20,947 bases of DNA from Psilocybe azurescens (taxonomy: Eukaryota; Basidiomycota; Agaricomycetes; Agaricales; Agrocybaceae), in assembly GCA_023853785.1 (NCBI GenBank), contig JAJIRX010000637.1:1-20947 (forward strand). The letters are read 5' to 3'. Below, piece after piece: positions 1 to 8,050 of the stretch (the stretch's first letter is position 1; the number at the start of each line of letters is the position of its first letter). A model generated the notes under the pieces. It was given only the letters and a program-made list of their open reading frames with translations. It did no database searches and was not told the DNA's origin. Made by a program: the position numbers and the translations under genes.

Positions 1-470
1 TGTTAGAAATAGACAATAATGCACAAATCAGTAGCTATACTGATGAGTAACAATAGAGTCAAATCTCAAATGCGCAACAATGACAAGTATGAGTGAAAAT
101 AGTAAATTGCTTCTGTAGACTCCAAATCTTGTTCTAGTGTCTTTGTTTCCTCAGACATAGTAGGAATACTGGTCTTTTACATGGCTAAGTGTCTAAAAAT
201 GGCGGCGTGACTATAGGTGTCCACAATATTGCGTCAAAACACCAAACCTATAATTACGTGACAAATTATATATCACCGGAACCGTCTCAACGAGGGGGAT
301 TCCCGGATCAGTGATCAGAATTTGAATAACTTTACTCTACAAAAAGTTATTAACAGAACAGTGTGCAAAAACACCGAAAAGAGCGAATTCTAACTAAGTG
401 TCCATTTGTACAAGTCCAAATATCAAGTGTAGAACATTAGAAACAAAGTGTTTAATCACAAAAACTAACA
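1..470 (-). repeat. 3' LTR of the copia element
   Basis: 470 bp, TGTTAG...CTAACA. Relative to the other LTR it has 9 extra bases after position 126, lacks 3 bases near 203, and has one more G (run at 293-297) and one more C (run at 302-304). No substitution was found in a base-by-base comparison. The last 24 or so codons and the stop (394-396) of the polyprotein lie inside this LTR. Confidence 0.97.
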
Positions 471-957
471 CAACCCCTGATAAAACACTTCCATAATCCA
501 TAAGATGTTGAATCACATCCAAAACAACCCCCTGATGATACATCTCCTCATTCTTCCTTCCCATCACTAATCCCATTAATTCTCGCAACTTCTGAACCTG
601 TGGCTTGGGTAGAGCTTTTGTTAACAAGTCGGCTGGCATATCCTCGGTCCGCAAATATAAGGGTTGCATTCTCTTCATTGCCACCTGATCTCGCAACCAG
701 TAAAAACATAAGTCCAAGTGTTTCATCCTTCCATGATGTTCAGGATTCTTTGCAACAGACATAGATGACTGATTGTCCATATACAACTTGGCTGGTGCAG
801 ATGGTGTGTACCCCAACTCCTTCAACAACTTTTGAATCCACCCGGTTTCCATGCCAGCTGCTCCAGCAGCTATAAACTCTGCCTCTGTTGTTGACCTTGT
901 CACAACAGGTTGCAGCTTGCTCCTCCATGAAACCACTCCTGACCCAATCTTCACCAA
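394..957 (-). CDS. pol: RNase H segment of pol, ending inside the 3' LTR
   Basis: Useful sequence starts near 1045 with TYSDADHGGDKDSGKSTGGY, which holds the first catalytic Asp of the Ty1/copia RNase H. It continues with VVTRSTTEAEFIAAGAAGME (catalytic Glu) and LYMDNQSSMSVAKNPEHHGR (catalytic Asp). The C-terminal piece LLTKALPKPQVQKLRELMGL is the usual end of copia Pol. An extra tail of about 60 residues runs through the polypurine tract into the LTR and stops with TAG at 394-396. RNase H removes the RNA strand during cDNA synthesis. Confidence 0.93.
   Translation of the reverse strand: MVKIGSGVVSWRSKLQPVVTRSTTEAEFIAAGAAGMETGWIQKLLKELGYTPSAPAKLYMDNQSSMSVAKNPEHHGRMKHLDLCFYWLRDQVAMKRMQPLYLRTEDMPADLLTKALPKPQVQKLRELMGLVMGRKNEEMYHQGVVLDVIQHLMDYGSVLSGVVLVFVIKHFVSNVLHLIFGLVQMDT
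471..481 (-). other. Putative polypurine tract
   Basis: Minus strand reads ATCAGGGGTTG immediately before the 3' LTR, where plus-strand DNA synthesis would be primed. It is short and not purely purine. A near copy (TCAGGGGGTTG) sits about 54 nt upstream at 525-535. Both lie inside the coding sequence. Confidence 0.45.
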
Positions 958-1379
958 ATAACCACCTGTTGACTTTCCACTATCCTTATCCCCTCCATGG
1001 TCTGCATCACTATATGTGGCAAACAGTTCATCTCCAAGTGAGGGTCCAGTCCATATTCCAACCTCATCTCCTTTGTGCCCTGCAAGTACCTAAACAAGTG
1101 CTTAACAGCTTTCCAGTGTTCCATGCCAGGGTTGTGATTGAATCTTGCCAACACACCGACTGTATAAGCAATGTCAGGCCGGGTCATGGTAGCCAAATAC
1201 ATAAGAGATCCAACGGCAGAAATATATGGGATGTCATCCATCTCTCTCTTTTCTTCAGAACTCGAAGGACTCTGCTCTGACATTAACTTCAATCCTGGTA
1301 GCATAGGGGTACCAACGGGTTTGCAATCAGCCATTCCAAACTCCTCCAATTTGTTCACAATATATTGGCGCTGTGACAA
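951..1379 (-). CDS. pol: Reverse transcriptase thumb/connection (frame-shifted part of pol)
   Basis: Continues from about 1403. Conserved copia sequence includes SQRQYIVNKLEEFGMADCKP, VGTPM, then YISAVGSLMYLATMTRPDIA and HWKAVKHLFRYLQGTKEMRL, the well-known block that precedes RNase H. The frame is lost near 1040-1055; the RNase H frame resumes at LGDELFATYSDADHGG. One missing base explains the change. Confidence 0.9.
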   Translation of the reverse strand: MSQRQYIVNKLEEFGMADCKPVGTPMLPGLKLMSEQSPSSSEEKREMDDIPYISAVGSLMYLATMTRPDIAYTVGVLARFNHNPGMEHWKAVKHLFRYLQGTKEMRLEYGLDPHLEMNCLPHIVMQTMEGIRIVESQQVVIW

Positions 1380-2028
1380 ATATAGCTTGTGCTCTTCCCT
1401 TTTCTTGTAATCTCAACCCCCAACAAAATTTGGTTGCACCCAGGTCCCTTAGTTTGAAATGCTTTCCAAGTTCAATAACAAAGTTGTCAAGAGCCACCTG
1501 AGACTTTGAAGCCAAAGTGATGTCATCCACAAATATGGGCACAATGATTTTGATATTATCTCTATCATATATATAGAGTGATGCATCACTATAAGTCTTC
1601 TGAAACCCAAGTTCAAGCAAGACCTTTCCAAGTGTTTCACTCCATAGACGTGATGACTGCTTTAACCCATAAATGGACTTGTTAAGCCTACAGACTGTGC
1701 TTTTTCCACCTTGCAAAAATCCTAGTGGCTGCTGCGTATAGATCTCAACGTCAATGTCACTGTTTGTGAATGCATACGATATATCCACAGAACGGAGTTC
1801 CATATCTTCAATAGCAGCCAAAGCCATCACAACGCACAGTAGCATGCTGCATAGTAGATGCAAAGGTTTCAAAGTAGTCCTGGCCAGGTCGTTGGTTAAA
1901 ACCTTTACCGACCACACGTGCTTTAAATCGCTCAATTGACCCATCTGCGTTATATTTTGTCTTATACACCCATTTAGACCCAATTGCCTTCTGCCCTTCA
2001 GGTAGTTCCACAATTTCCCAAGTTCCAT
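1327..2028 (-). CDS. pol: Reverse transcriptase, palm core (frame-shifted part of pol)
   Basis: Useful sequence runs from about 1842 down to about 1428. RT motifs in order: ELRSVDISYAFTNSDIDVEI (first catalytic Asp region), CRLNKSIYGLKQSSRLW, and the catalytic IFVDDITLAS (the xxDD box, here FVDD), then LRDLGATKF. After KF the frame is broken twice within about 30 bases, at runs of four T (complement of 1425-1428) and four A (complement of 1400-1403). Adding one base to each run restores the expected copia continuation into the next segment. The N-terminal residues of this frame upstream of about 1842 are not RT. Confidence 0.92.
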   Translation of the reverse strand: MELGKLWNYLKGRRQLGLNGCIRQNITQMGQLSDLKHVWSVKVLTNDLARTTLKPLHLLCSMLLCVVMALAAIEDMELRSVDISYAFTNSDIDVEIYTQQPLGFLQGGKSTVCRLNKSIYGLKQSSRLWSETLGKVLLELGFQKTYSDASLYIYDRDNIKIIVPIFVDDITLASKSQVALDNFVIELGKHFKLRDLGATKFCWGLRLQEKGRAQAIFVTAPIYCEQIGGVWNG

Positions 2029-2284
2029 TTTCCAAGTGCCAGTTATATTCTTCCAACATTGCAGCTTGCCACTGATCTGCCTGTTCTGAGTTCACGGCTT
2101 CTGAATAAGTTTGTGGATCAGCAGACACACTAACAGGATTAGCCATTTCTTCATCATCATCCTCAGAGTCATCCTCATCATCAGAATCAGGAACAAGAGA
2201 TTTAGGTGTTCTGACTGCCCACCATTCACCAGGAGGTCTACGGTTACGTCTCGGATACCTTGACGTTAAACCCTCTGGGTTGAC

Positions 2285-2356
<72 letters not shown>

Positions 2357-3670
2357 CACTGGTTCAGGTTCTGGTACTGACTTGTTATTACCTGTTGCAA
2401 GACGTTTGGAACGTCGAACTGCGGCAACAGGCTTGACATGTTTATGAGGTTGAAGCTTTATACGCTTCCGTGGCTCTTCCTCTGGATCACTTTCAATAAT
2501 CCTGGCATTACGTTTGGTATGTCCTGGCAATTCAATCTCTTCCTTCTCCTCCTCTTCAATTGTGGGCTCAATCGCTTTCTGTTTCCCTTTGTCAACTTTA
2601 GGTGCTGGGTTAGGTCCAGTGGGAGGTGCAATCTCGTCTACCTCAGGCAAGACAGGTGGTAGTACTTCTTGTTCATTTTCTGACTCTGGGATAGGAATTG
2701 GTTCGGGTTCAATTGCATCATGCTGATTGGATGTCATCAATTCTCCACCATATGTGTAGCGTTCATCAAAGTCTGCTCTTTCACAGATAATGACTTTCTT
2801 AGTTTCCGGATTGTAAAACTTCCAACCCTTGTAACCATCTGGATATCCAATAAAGATGCACTTTTCCATGTGTGAACCCAATTTCTTCCTTTTGTCCTTT
2901 TGAATGTGAACATATGCAACACATCCCCAAACACGTAAATGACTGATATCAGGTTTCTTGCGATGCCAACCTTCATAAGGAGTTCTCCCAATAACAGCAG
3001 ATGTAGGACAACGATTCAAGACATGCACAAGTGCAGCCAAACACTCAGCCCAAAATTTCTTGGACAGACCAGACTCTTCAAGCAATGCAACAATCCTTTC
3101 AGCAAATGTTCTATTTGCACGTTCAGCAACCCCATTTTGCTGTGGTCTGTTTCTGCAGGTATGCTCTCTCACAATTCCACATGCATCCAGGTACTCTTGG
3201 AATTCTTTTGACATGTATTCACCACCTTTATCCTCCCGAAGTCGTTTGATCTTTTTGCCAGTCAAGTTCTCAGCATAAGCTTTGAACGTCTTAAAGCAAG
3301 TGAATGTGTCGCTTTTGCGCTTCATAGGGATAAGCACTTTAAAGCGTTCGGCATCATCAATAAATGAAACCCAATAACGATAGCCAGAATGTGACAAGAT
3401 ACCAACATCATGCACATCTGTGTGGATCAATTCCAAGACCTCTGTAGCACAATTATCTGATGATGGGAATGGATTTGCATGCATCTTTCCTGCCAGACAT
3501 GGTTCACATATAGGATCTGGTAAAGCTCTCGAGTCCAGTACTAAACCATCAACTAGATCTTTCTTTATCATGAACTTAATCCCATCATAGTTGTGGTGTC
3601 CTAACCATTTATGCCATAAAAGACAAGTCGAGAGGCAGCGTCGAAGCCAAATGTACATTTTCCATAACAT
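1808..3670 (-). CDS. pol: Integrase, acidic linker and start of reverse transcriptase
   Basis: True coding starts around 3618. It opens with the integrase zinc domain (H-x4-H in HKWLGHH, then C-x2-C in ICEPC). The catalytic D,D,E core follows: D in LIHTDVHD, D in FIDDAERF, E in PQQNGVAERANRT. The integrase C-terminal part has IFIGYPDGYKGWKFYNP. A long low-complexity linker with basic patches and an uninterrupted run of Glu-Pro (coded by 2287-2356) separates it from RT, which begins SKWVYKTKYNADGSIERFKA. The frame is lost near 1828-1845, just after FASTMQHATVR; the next frame picks up with VVMALAAIEDMELRSVD. The family's usual spacing suggests two bases are missing. Integrase inserts the cDNA; RT copies the RNA. 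Confidence 0.94.
2287..2356. repeat. Hexanucleotide microsatellite (CTGGTT)n inside pol
   Basis: About 11.7 perfect tandem copies of CTGGTT on the plus strand, flanked on the right by imperfect copies. On the coding strand they give alternating Pro-Glu in the integrase-RT linker, so copy-number changes preserve the reading frame. Confidence 0.95.
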
Positions 3671-4115
3671 CTACTGTAGAGCCATCTAAATATCCAATAT
3701 TGTCTGTATCAATGGTAGCAGTAAACAAGAGTTTCTTTTGTGAAGAAAAGTCCATTTTGTCATGAGAAATATGTACATCAATGCCTTTGTACTTTGTCAA
3801 ATATAAAACAGCAAGAAGATTATTACGAAGTGCAGGAACGTGAAGTACTCTAGTGAATTCTACATCTCTATATTGTTTTCCTCTAACTAATGGTCTGAAC
3901 AGAACACTACCAATGCCCTCTGAATATATAACTCTATGGTCCGCTAGTCTAATAGGCACTCTATATGGGGTATAATTGCGTATCCAGTTTCTATGCGGTG
4001 TCATATTAGAAGTGGCGCCTGTGTCTGTGTTCCAATAAAATACGTTAGAAGATGTAGAATTGACCTCGTGTTCAGCAACAGCACTTGCCTTTCCAGCAAA
4101 TTCTGTCACTGCCAC
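3609..4115 (-). CDS. pol: Aspartic protease segment of pol
   Basis: In the frame one base away from Gag, useful sequence runs from about 4137 down to about 3620. The protease active site is visible as WNTDTGATSNMTP: the D-T-G-A is the catalytic triplet, after which copia proteases have the xHM/xNM-type context. Downstream comes VLHVPALRNNLLAV, a motif regularly found between protease and integrase in this group. The frame runs into a TAA at 3609-3611, but the integrase frame takes over one base away at a run of four T on the coding strand (3618-3621). The protease cuts the Gag-Pol polyprotein inside the particle. Confidence 0.92.
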   Translation of the reverse strand: MAVTEFAGKASAVAEHEVNSTSSNVFYWNTDTGATSNMTPHRNWIRNYTPYRVPIRLADHRVIYSEGIGSVLFRPLVRGKQYRDVEFTRVLHVPALRNNLLAVLYLTKYKGIDVHISHDKMDFSSQKKLLFTATIDTDNIGYLDGSTVDVMENVHLASTLPLDLSFMA

Positions 4116-4921
4116 TGCTTTCTCTTCTTCTGCCTTTTGGCACTCTCATTCTTTGCTTTCTTTTCTGCCAGCTCTGGACAGTTGAAAACCCAATGACCCA
4201 ATTCTTTGCAGTAATTGCACCGATCCTTTGGCCCAGGTTTTCGCTTTTCCCATGGTTTCTTGCCCCCACTGCCACCTGCTTTCACTTGGTTCAACGACTC
4301 TGTTGTTTGACGTTGACGATTCAACTCTTCGCTGCGAACGCCCTGCATGATGACCGACTTGTCCAGCTTTTCCATCAACAACAGAGAAACCGCAAGATGT
4401 CTGTAGTCATCAGGCAAGGCACGTATGAGTGCCATGCACTGAAGCTCTTCATCAAGTGTCTCAATCTTAAAGTCGGCTGGACGCAAGTTCTGAATAGTTT
4501 GCATGGCCTTTTCAATTCGGGTTCCCAAAGTTACTAGGGATTCGCCGTCCTGCTTCCTGATAGAGAACAGGTCATCATACGCATTGAATCGTGCTCCTGG
4601 CTTCTTGTTCAGGTGAGCAGCTTCAAGCAATGCCCACATCTTGACTGGATCTTCATCATGCCCTCTAAAGTGCACCCTTTGATCATTCTCCACAAGCAGG
4701 TAGATTTCACCTGCTGCCCTCTCTGCCTTCATCTCCCACTTTGCCACTACCTCTTCATTGATGAATTTATCCCCACTAGCAACTGGCTTTGCTTCTTTGC
4801 CAGATACCAATCTCCATAGTCCATTTCGCATTAACCATGCCTTCATCTCCCCAGCCCATTCAGGATAGTTTGAATTTGACAATGGTTTAACTTTAGCAAC
4901 TGTGTTGTTGTCTGAAGACAT
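4106..4921 (-). CDS. gag: Gag (capsid/nucleocapsid) of the copia element
   Basis: 271 codons from an ATG at 4921. The N-terminal part starts SSDNNTVAKVKPLSNSNYPE and continues with a Trp-rich helical domain typical of copia Gag (UBN2/retrotransposon gag families), which packages the element RNA into particles. Near residue 236 it has a retroviral zinc knuckle, CNYCKELGHWVFNC, an exact C-X2-C-X4-H-X4-C RNA-binding motif, followed by a Lys-rich tail. The frame then reaches a TGA at 4106-4108. The protease frame is reached by a single-base shift at a run of four A (4134-4137 on the complement). Most copia elements make one continuous Gag-Pol, so I read this as a one-base loss rather than a true gag terminator; a programmed shift cannot be excluded. 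Confidence 0.93.
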   Translation of the reverse strand: MSSDNNTVAKVKPLSNSNYPEWAGEMKAWLMRNGLWRLVSGKEAKPVASGDKFINEEVVAKWEMKAERAAGEIYLLVENDQRVHFRGHDEDPVKMWALLEAAHLNKKPGARFNAYDDLFSIRKQDGESLVTLGTRIEKAMQTIQNLRPADFKIETLDEELQCMALIRALPDDYRHLAVSLLLMEKLDKSVIMQGVRSEELNRQRQTTESLNQVKAGGSGGKKPWEKRKPGPKDRCNYCKELGHWVFNCPELAEKKAKNESAKRQKKRKQWQ

Positions 4922-5020
4922 TTTGCAACAAGTTCAAATGTCAAGTGTTGTTTCAAGGATCCAACTAGTCTAGTATCAGACAGCAATAGACTTAATCAAT
5001 GTTTTGCCAAGTTTAAAGCC

Positions 5021-5034
5021 CGGGGCCCATAACC
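5021..5034 (-). other. Primer-binding site (half initiator tRNA-Met)
   Basis: Directly after the CTAACA end of the 5' LTR the minus strand reads GGTTATGGGCCCCG. The first 12 bases are complementary to the anticodon stem-loop of eukaryotic initiator tRNA-Met (the part around the CAU anticodon), with one position that would be a G-U pair. Priming from an internal cut in tRNA-iMet, rather than from its 3' end, is known for Drosophila copia and yeast Ty5. Seen: sequence and position. Inferred: use of the half tRNA. Confidence 0.75.
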
Positions 5035-5496
5035 TGTTAGAAATAGACAATAATGCACAAATCAGTAGCTATACTGATGAGTAACAATAGAGTCAAATCT
5101 CAAATGCGCAACAATGACAAGTATGAGTGAAAATAGTAAATTGCTTCTGTAGACTGTTCTAGTGTCTTTGTTTCCTCAGACATAGTAGGAATACTGGTCT
5201 TTTACATGGCTAAGTGTCTAAAAATGGCGAGGGCGTGACTATAGGTGTCCACAATATTGCGTCAAAACACCAAACCTATAATTACGTGACAAATTATATA
5301 TCACCGGAACCGTCTCAACGAGGGGATTCCGGATCAGTGATCAGAATTTGAATAACTTTACTCTACAAAAAGTTATTAACAGAACAGTGTGCAAAAACAC
5401 CGAAAAGAGCGAATTCTAACTAAGTGTCCATTTGTACAAGTCCAAATATCAAGTGTAGAACATTAGAAACAAAGTGTTTAATCACAAAAACTAACA
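5035..5496 (-). repeat. 5' LTR of the copia element
   Basis: 462 bp copy of the same repeat, at the transcriptional start end of the minus-strand element. It differs from the 3' LTR only by four small indels (9, 3, 1 and 1 bases). It ends 112 bp beyond the stop codon of the F-box gene, which is transcribed in the same direction. Confidence 0.97.
5293..5302 (-). promoter_or_regulatory. Putative TATA box of the 5' LTR
   Basis: On the minus strand this reads GATATATAAT, about 195 bp into the LTR. That is a sensible place for the U3 promoter, with transcription starting some 25-40 bp downstream. The assignment rests on motif and position only. Confidence 0.45.
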
Positions 5497-5608
5497 CAAA
5501 CTTGGCCACTTTGCTTTATACTTAAAAAGAACTTGAAGACACCCTTAAGCTATAGATTGTGTACGCATGTATGGAAATTTCTGATCAGAAAGGTATAGAG
5601 GTTACGTT

Positions 5609-6802
5609 TCAGCTAAACAGAGCAAGATGTGAGACGGTATCACGAAAATTCCAGGGATAGGCAGGAAGTGTGTCTGGCTGCGCTTCATCAAAGTCGATTG
5701 GTACTGGTTGCAGAATGGGCCAGTCGGGAAAAGGACTTTCGCTGAGCTGCATCTCAGAAACAAGAAGAATACGGGCAGTATTTTCCCAGTGATATTCCAG
5801 ATAACTGACCCAATCCGCATAAGGGATGTTATAATAGTAATCAGAATCGTCGTCCGAGTTGTCAGAATCGTCACTATAGTTGGGGCTTTGTCGCGCATGG
5901 GGAACGACAGCCGACGTCTCGCTCTCCATGAAATCGGTGGTATACACACGACCGAAGAGGTCTGGCTCGTCTTCGGCAAATATGAGCCAATCCGTGGTGC
6001 AACTTTGTCTCCAAATCAAGAGTGCAGGGATGAATTTGACATGCGGGGTCTTGTTTTTGTACAACACTGCAGATAGTTGTGGGGAGTTGCTCTTATATCC
6101 CAACCAGTTGACCCCATATCTTCGCTGGCAATCACTTCCTCTACTATTTAAGAGCTGAATCCCAGGCCATATGCACGCTATGACAAGTCGGGCGGGCCAT
6201 TCGAGGATCCACATCCGAAACTCCTCGGGAATCACAGGGTACTGGACAAGTAGCGAGTCGATGTACGCCTGCCTGTCGAATGGATAAAGGTTGTCCAACG
6301 ACCAAGTGAGGGAGTTTTGAAAATGGGGAGTATTTATGATCCTGTAGTATAGAGCAAGCAGACGGCGTCGAGTAGGATGCAGCTCAGCCAGTGGTAGAAG
6401 ACGCTGCCATTCATTGCAGACGCCATGGGAGATAATGTATGGCTTAAGTTCCAAAAATGAGAACACGTGAAGAATAATTTCGACTGGGAGAGATTGGAGA
6501 GTAGTAGGAGTTTTTATGGTATCGGGGCTCCAGGGTTGTTCGAGGAGTTTCTGTTCACAAAAAGTCAAACGTTGTATGAACAACAGGGGCGCCGTACGGA
6601 AGGAATTGAATCCATTGTGGAGGGAGTGGAGTTGGCCCATGTAGTTTTGTAAGAAATGAGTATCTGAAGAAACGTATAAAGCTGTTAGGTATTGTTTTAG
6701 ACGCCCATAATCATGAATCTGTTGTACATCATGGTGGACGCGAGGCAAAACCCACAATTGAATTTTCCCTGGGGATGAGCCGTCAGCTTTCAATTTCAAC
6801 AT
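5609..6802 (-). CDS. F-box protein, single exon
   Basis: 397-residue intact frame, ATG at 6800-6802, TGA at 5609-5611. Residues about 102-142 form an F-box: LQSLPVEIILHVFSFLELKP followed by a helix with CNEWQRLLPLAELHPTRRRL. F-box proteins bind Skp1 in SCF ubiquitin ligases and present substrates for ubiquitylation. The rest has no repeat domain (LRR, WD40) that I recognise. It is rich in Trp and Tyr and carries an acidic Ser/Asp stretch (SDDSDNSDDDSDYYYN) near residue 305. Large families of such single-exon F-box proteins with anonymous C-termini are usual in mushroom genomes. Residues 1-100 precede the F-box, which is a little unusual; a later start would not remove the domain. The copia element lies 112 bp downstream in the same orientation. 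Confidence 0.88.
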   Translation of the reverse strand: MLKLKADGSSPGKIQLWVLPRVHHDVQQIHDYGRLKQYLTALYVSSDTHFLQNYMGQLHSLHNGFNSFRTAPLLFIQRLTFCEQKLLEQPWSPDTIKTPTTLQSLPVEIILHVFSFLELKPYIISHGVCNEWQRLLPLAELHPTRRRLLALYYRIINTPHFQNSLTWSLDNLYPFDRQAYIDSLLVQYPVIPEEFRMWILEWPARLVIACIWPGIQLLNSRGSDCQRRYGVNWLGYKSNSPQLSAVLYKNKTPHVKFIPALLIWRQSCTTDWLIFAEDEPDLFGRVYTTDFMESETSAVVPHARQSPNYSDDSDNSDDDSDYYYNIPYADWVSYLEYHWENTARILLVSEMQLSESPFPDWPILQPVPIDFDEAQPDTLPAYPWNFRDTVSHLALFS

Positions 6803-8050
6803 CCATGTGATGCCTTTATTTCATCACCTGACTCAAACATCTCGACGCGATTGAATAATTTGGCAGTGAATAGGACTCTAACCCGCCGTTGATGAGGTTC
6901 GAACGTTCGACTCATATTAATACGAGTCGACATGCGACATGTACCCTGATTTAATGATGAAGCTTAACAAATGGTGGACAACGCCGACATTCTTCTAATA
7001 CACCGTAGTAAATATTGTACAAATTGAATTGCAATTTTGCCGGCCTATTTCCCGTAACATTACCTTAAGAAGCCTTAATTTTACAACAAGACCATGCCAT
7101 TATCTAAACTACCGATGAAGTTACAGTCGTTTCCGGTGATACGCCACAATGCCTGTGTTTGGCCATCCTGAGCATAAACCACAGAATGTCAAGTGCTCGC
7201 GCTGTCGATGCCTACTTTTGACAAATACTAGGATAGAATTTTAGTCTTGTCTACAAGTCTCTTATATCCAACTATCTCTCAACATACTTTTCATTGTGCG
7301 ACCTTGGACATCGACGATAACATATTCCGTACCAAATCGGTACCCCGTCATCTACGGGAGTGAATACCTGGTACATCGTCGTTTGTTATTTTGCTACCAC
7401 TGTTTCGTGACTTTCTACGTAAGATTCATCCGAGAATCTTTCACACCCCAGCCAACCCCGCACCCACCTTCGAGCATATCATTTAATTCGTCATGCTTAG
7501 CTGTATAAACACTTTGGAGAGCAAGTGCTTTAATTTGGAAAGAGTGAAGAATGGCTAGGAGATGCATATTTAAACATAATACTAGGGCTTTGCGAGCCAA
7601 GTCCAATCAAATTTTGCAAAAGGAGCTACTCTGTATCACTCTTACAGTGACCAATTCTCAACTTGTGGTGCTGTAAAGTACACCGTTTTGGAACCAACAC
7701 CTAAAATCACAGTATATGTAGTATTTACAGTGATCTTGGTTGTAGACGCTCGATATGATTCTATACATCTATACCATTTGTGTATGCTGATGTGTAAAAA
7801 TAGAATAGGCGCCCTTGCGGTCGAAGTCGCAGAGACTCGTCGGGCCGATATGAGCTTACATGAGGATGATTCCCTTCCAGAAGTTCAAAGAAACTCTCGG
7901 TAAGAAGTGTAGTTGAACTGACGTCTACATGTTCCAAAGTTCATCATTATCTCGGTAATTACAAAAACGTTTCCAGATGCATTTATTGGGAATACCATAT
8001 ACGCAGGTATATACACCTCCTGAGGTTCTCACATCAACAAGTCTGCGATT
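6803..8050. other. Intergenic stretch, no supportable gene
   Basis: About 1.25 kb between the F-box start and the caleosin stop. The plus-strand piece around 7810-7903 has a fairly coding-like composition and ends with a GTAAG donor-like sequence, but I could not join it to any recognisable exon. Apart from the palindrome at 6907-6930 I see nothing else. Confidence 0.5.
6907..6930. promoter_or_regulatory. 24-bp near-perfect palindrome upstream of the F-box gene
   Basis: Two 7-bp arms TCGACTC / GAGTCGA flank a self-complementary TATTAATA core; only one of the twelve base pairs is mismatched (6914 against 6923). It lies about 105-128 bp upstream of the F-box start codon and is directly preceded by two overlapping short palindromes (GTTCGAAC, GAACGTTC). 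It could be a dimeric factor site; function is inference. Confidence 0.4.

Larger units (their letters stand above)
1..5496 (-). mobile_element. Ty1/copia-type LTR retrotransposon, full length
   Basis: Two nearly identical long terminal repeats (1-470 and 5035-5496) bound an internal region that reads on the minus strand in the order Gag, protease, integrase, reverse transcriptase, RNase H. Integrase ahead of reverse transcriptase is the diagnostic order of the Ty1/copia (Pseudoviridae) group. Each LTR begins TGTTAG and ends CTAACA, a 6-bp inverted end. A primer-binding site lies just inside the 5' LTR (near 5034) and a purine-rich tract just inside the 3' LTR (near 471). The coding chain is interrupted by about six small indels but has no in-frame nonsense codon within the conserved domains. 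The LTRs carry no base substitution against each other, so the insertion looks recent. The element ends at base 1 of the window, so the left target-site duplication cannot be seen; the right flank starts CAAAC. Confidence 0.97.

Noticed and set aside
2438..2726. Plus-strand open frames in the copia linker
   Set aside because: They are antisense to continuous integrase-linker coding sequence and have no motif.
4106..4140. Programmed -1 frameshift between gag and pol
   Set aside because: The shift falls at a short A run, but there is no canonical X-XXY-YYZ heptamer in frame. Equivalent one-base breaks recur downstream where programmed shifts make no sense.
6893..6905. B-box-like GGTTCGAAC with a loosely A-box-like stretch before it
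   Set aside because: The flanking bases do not form T, D or acceptor stems of a tRNA.
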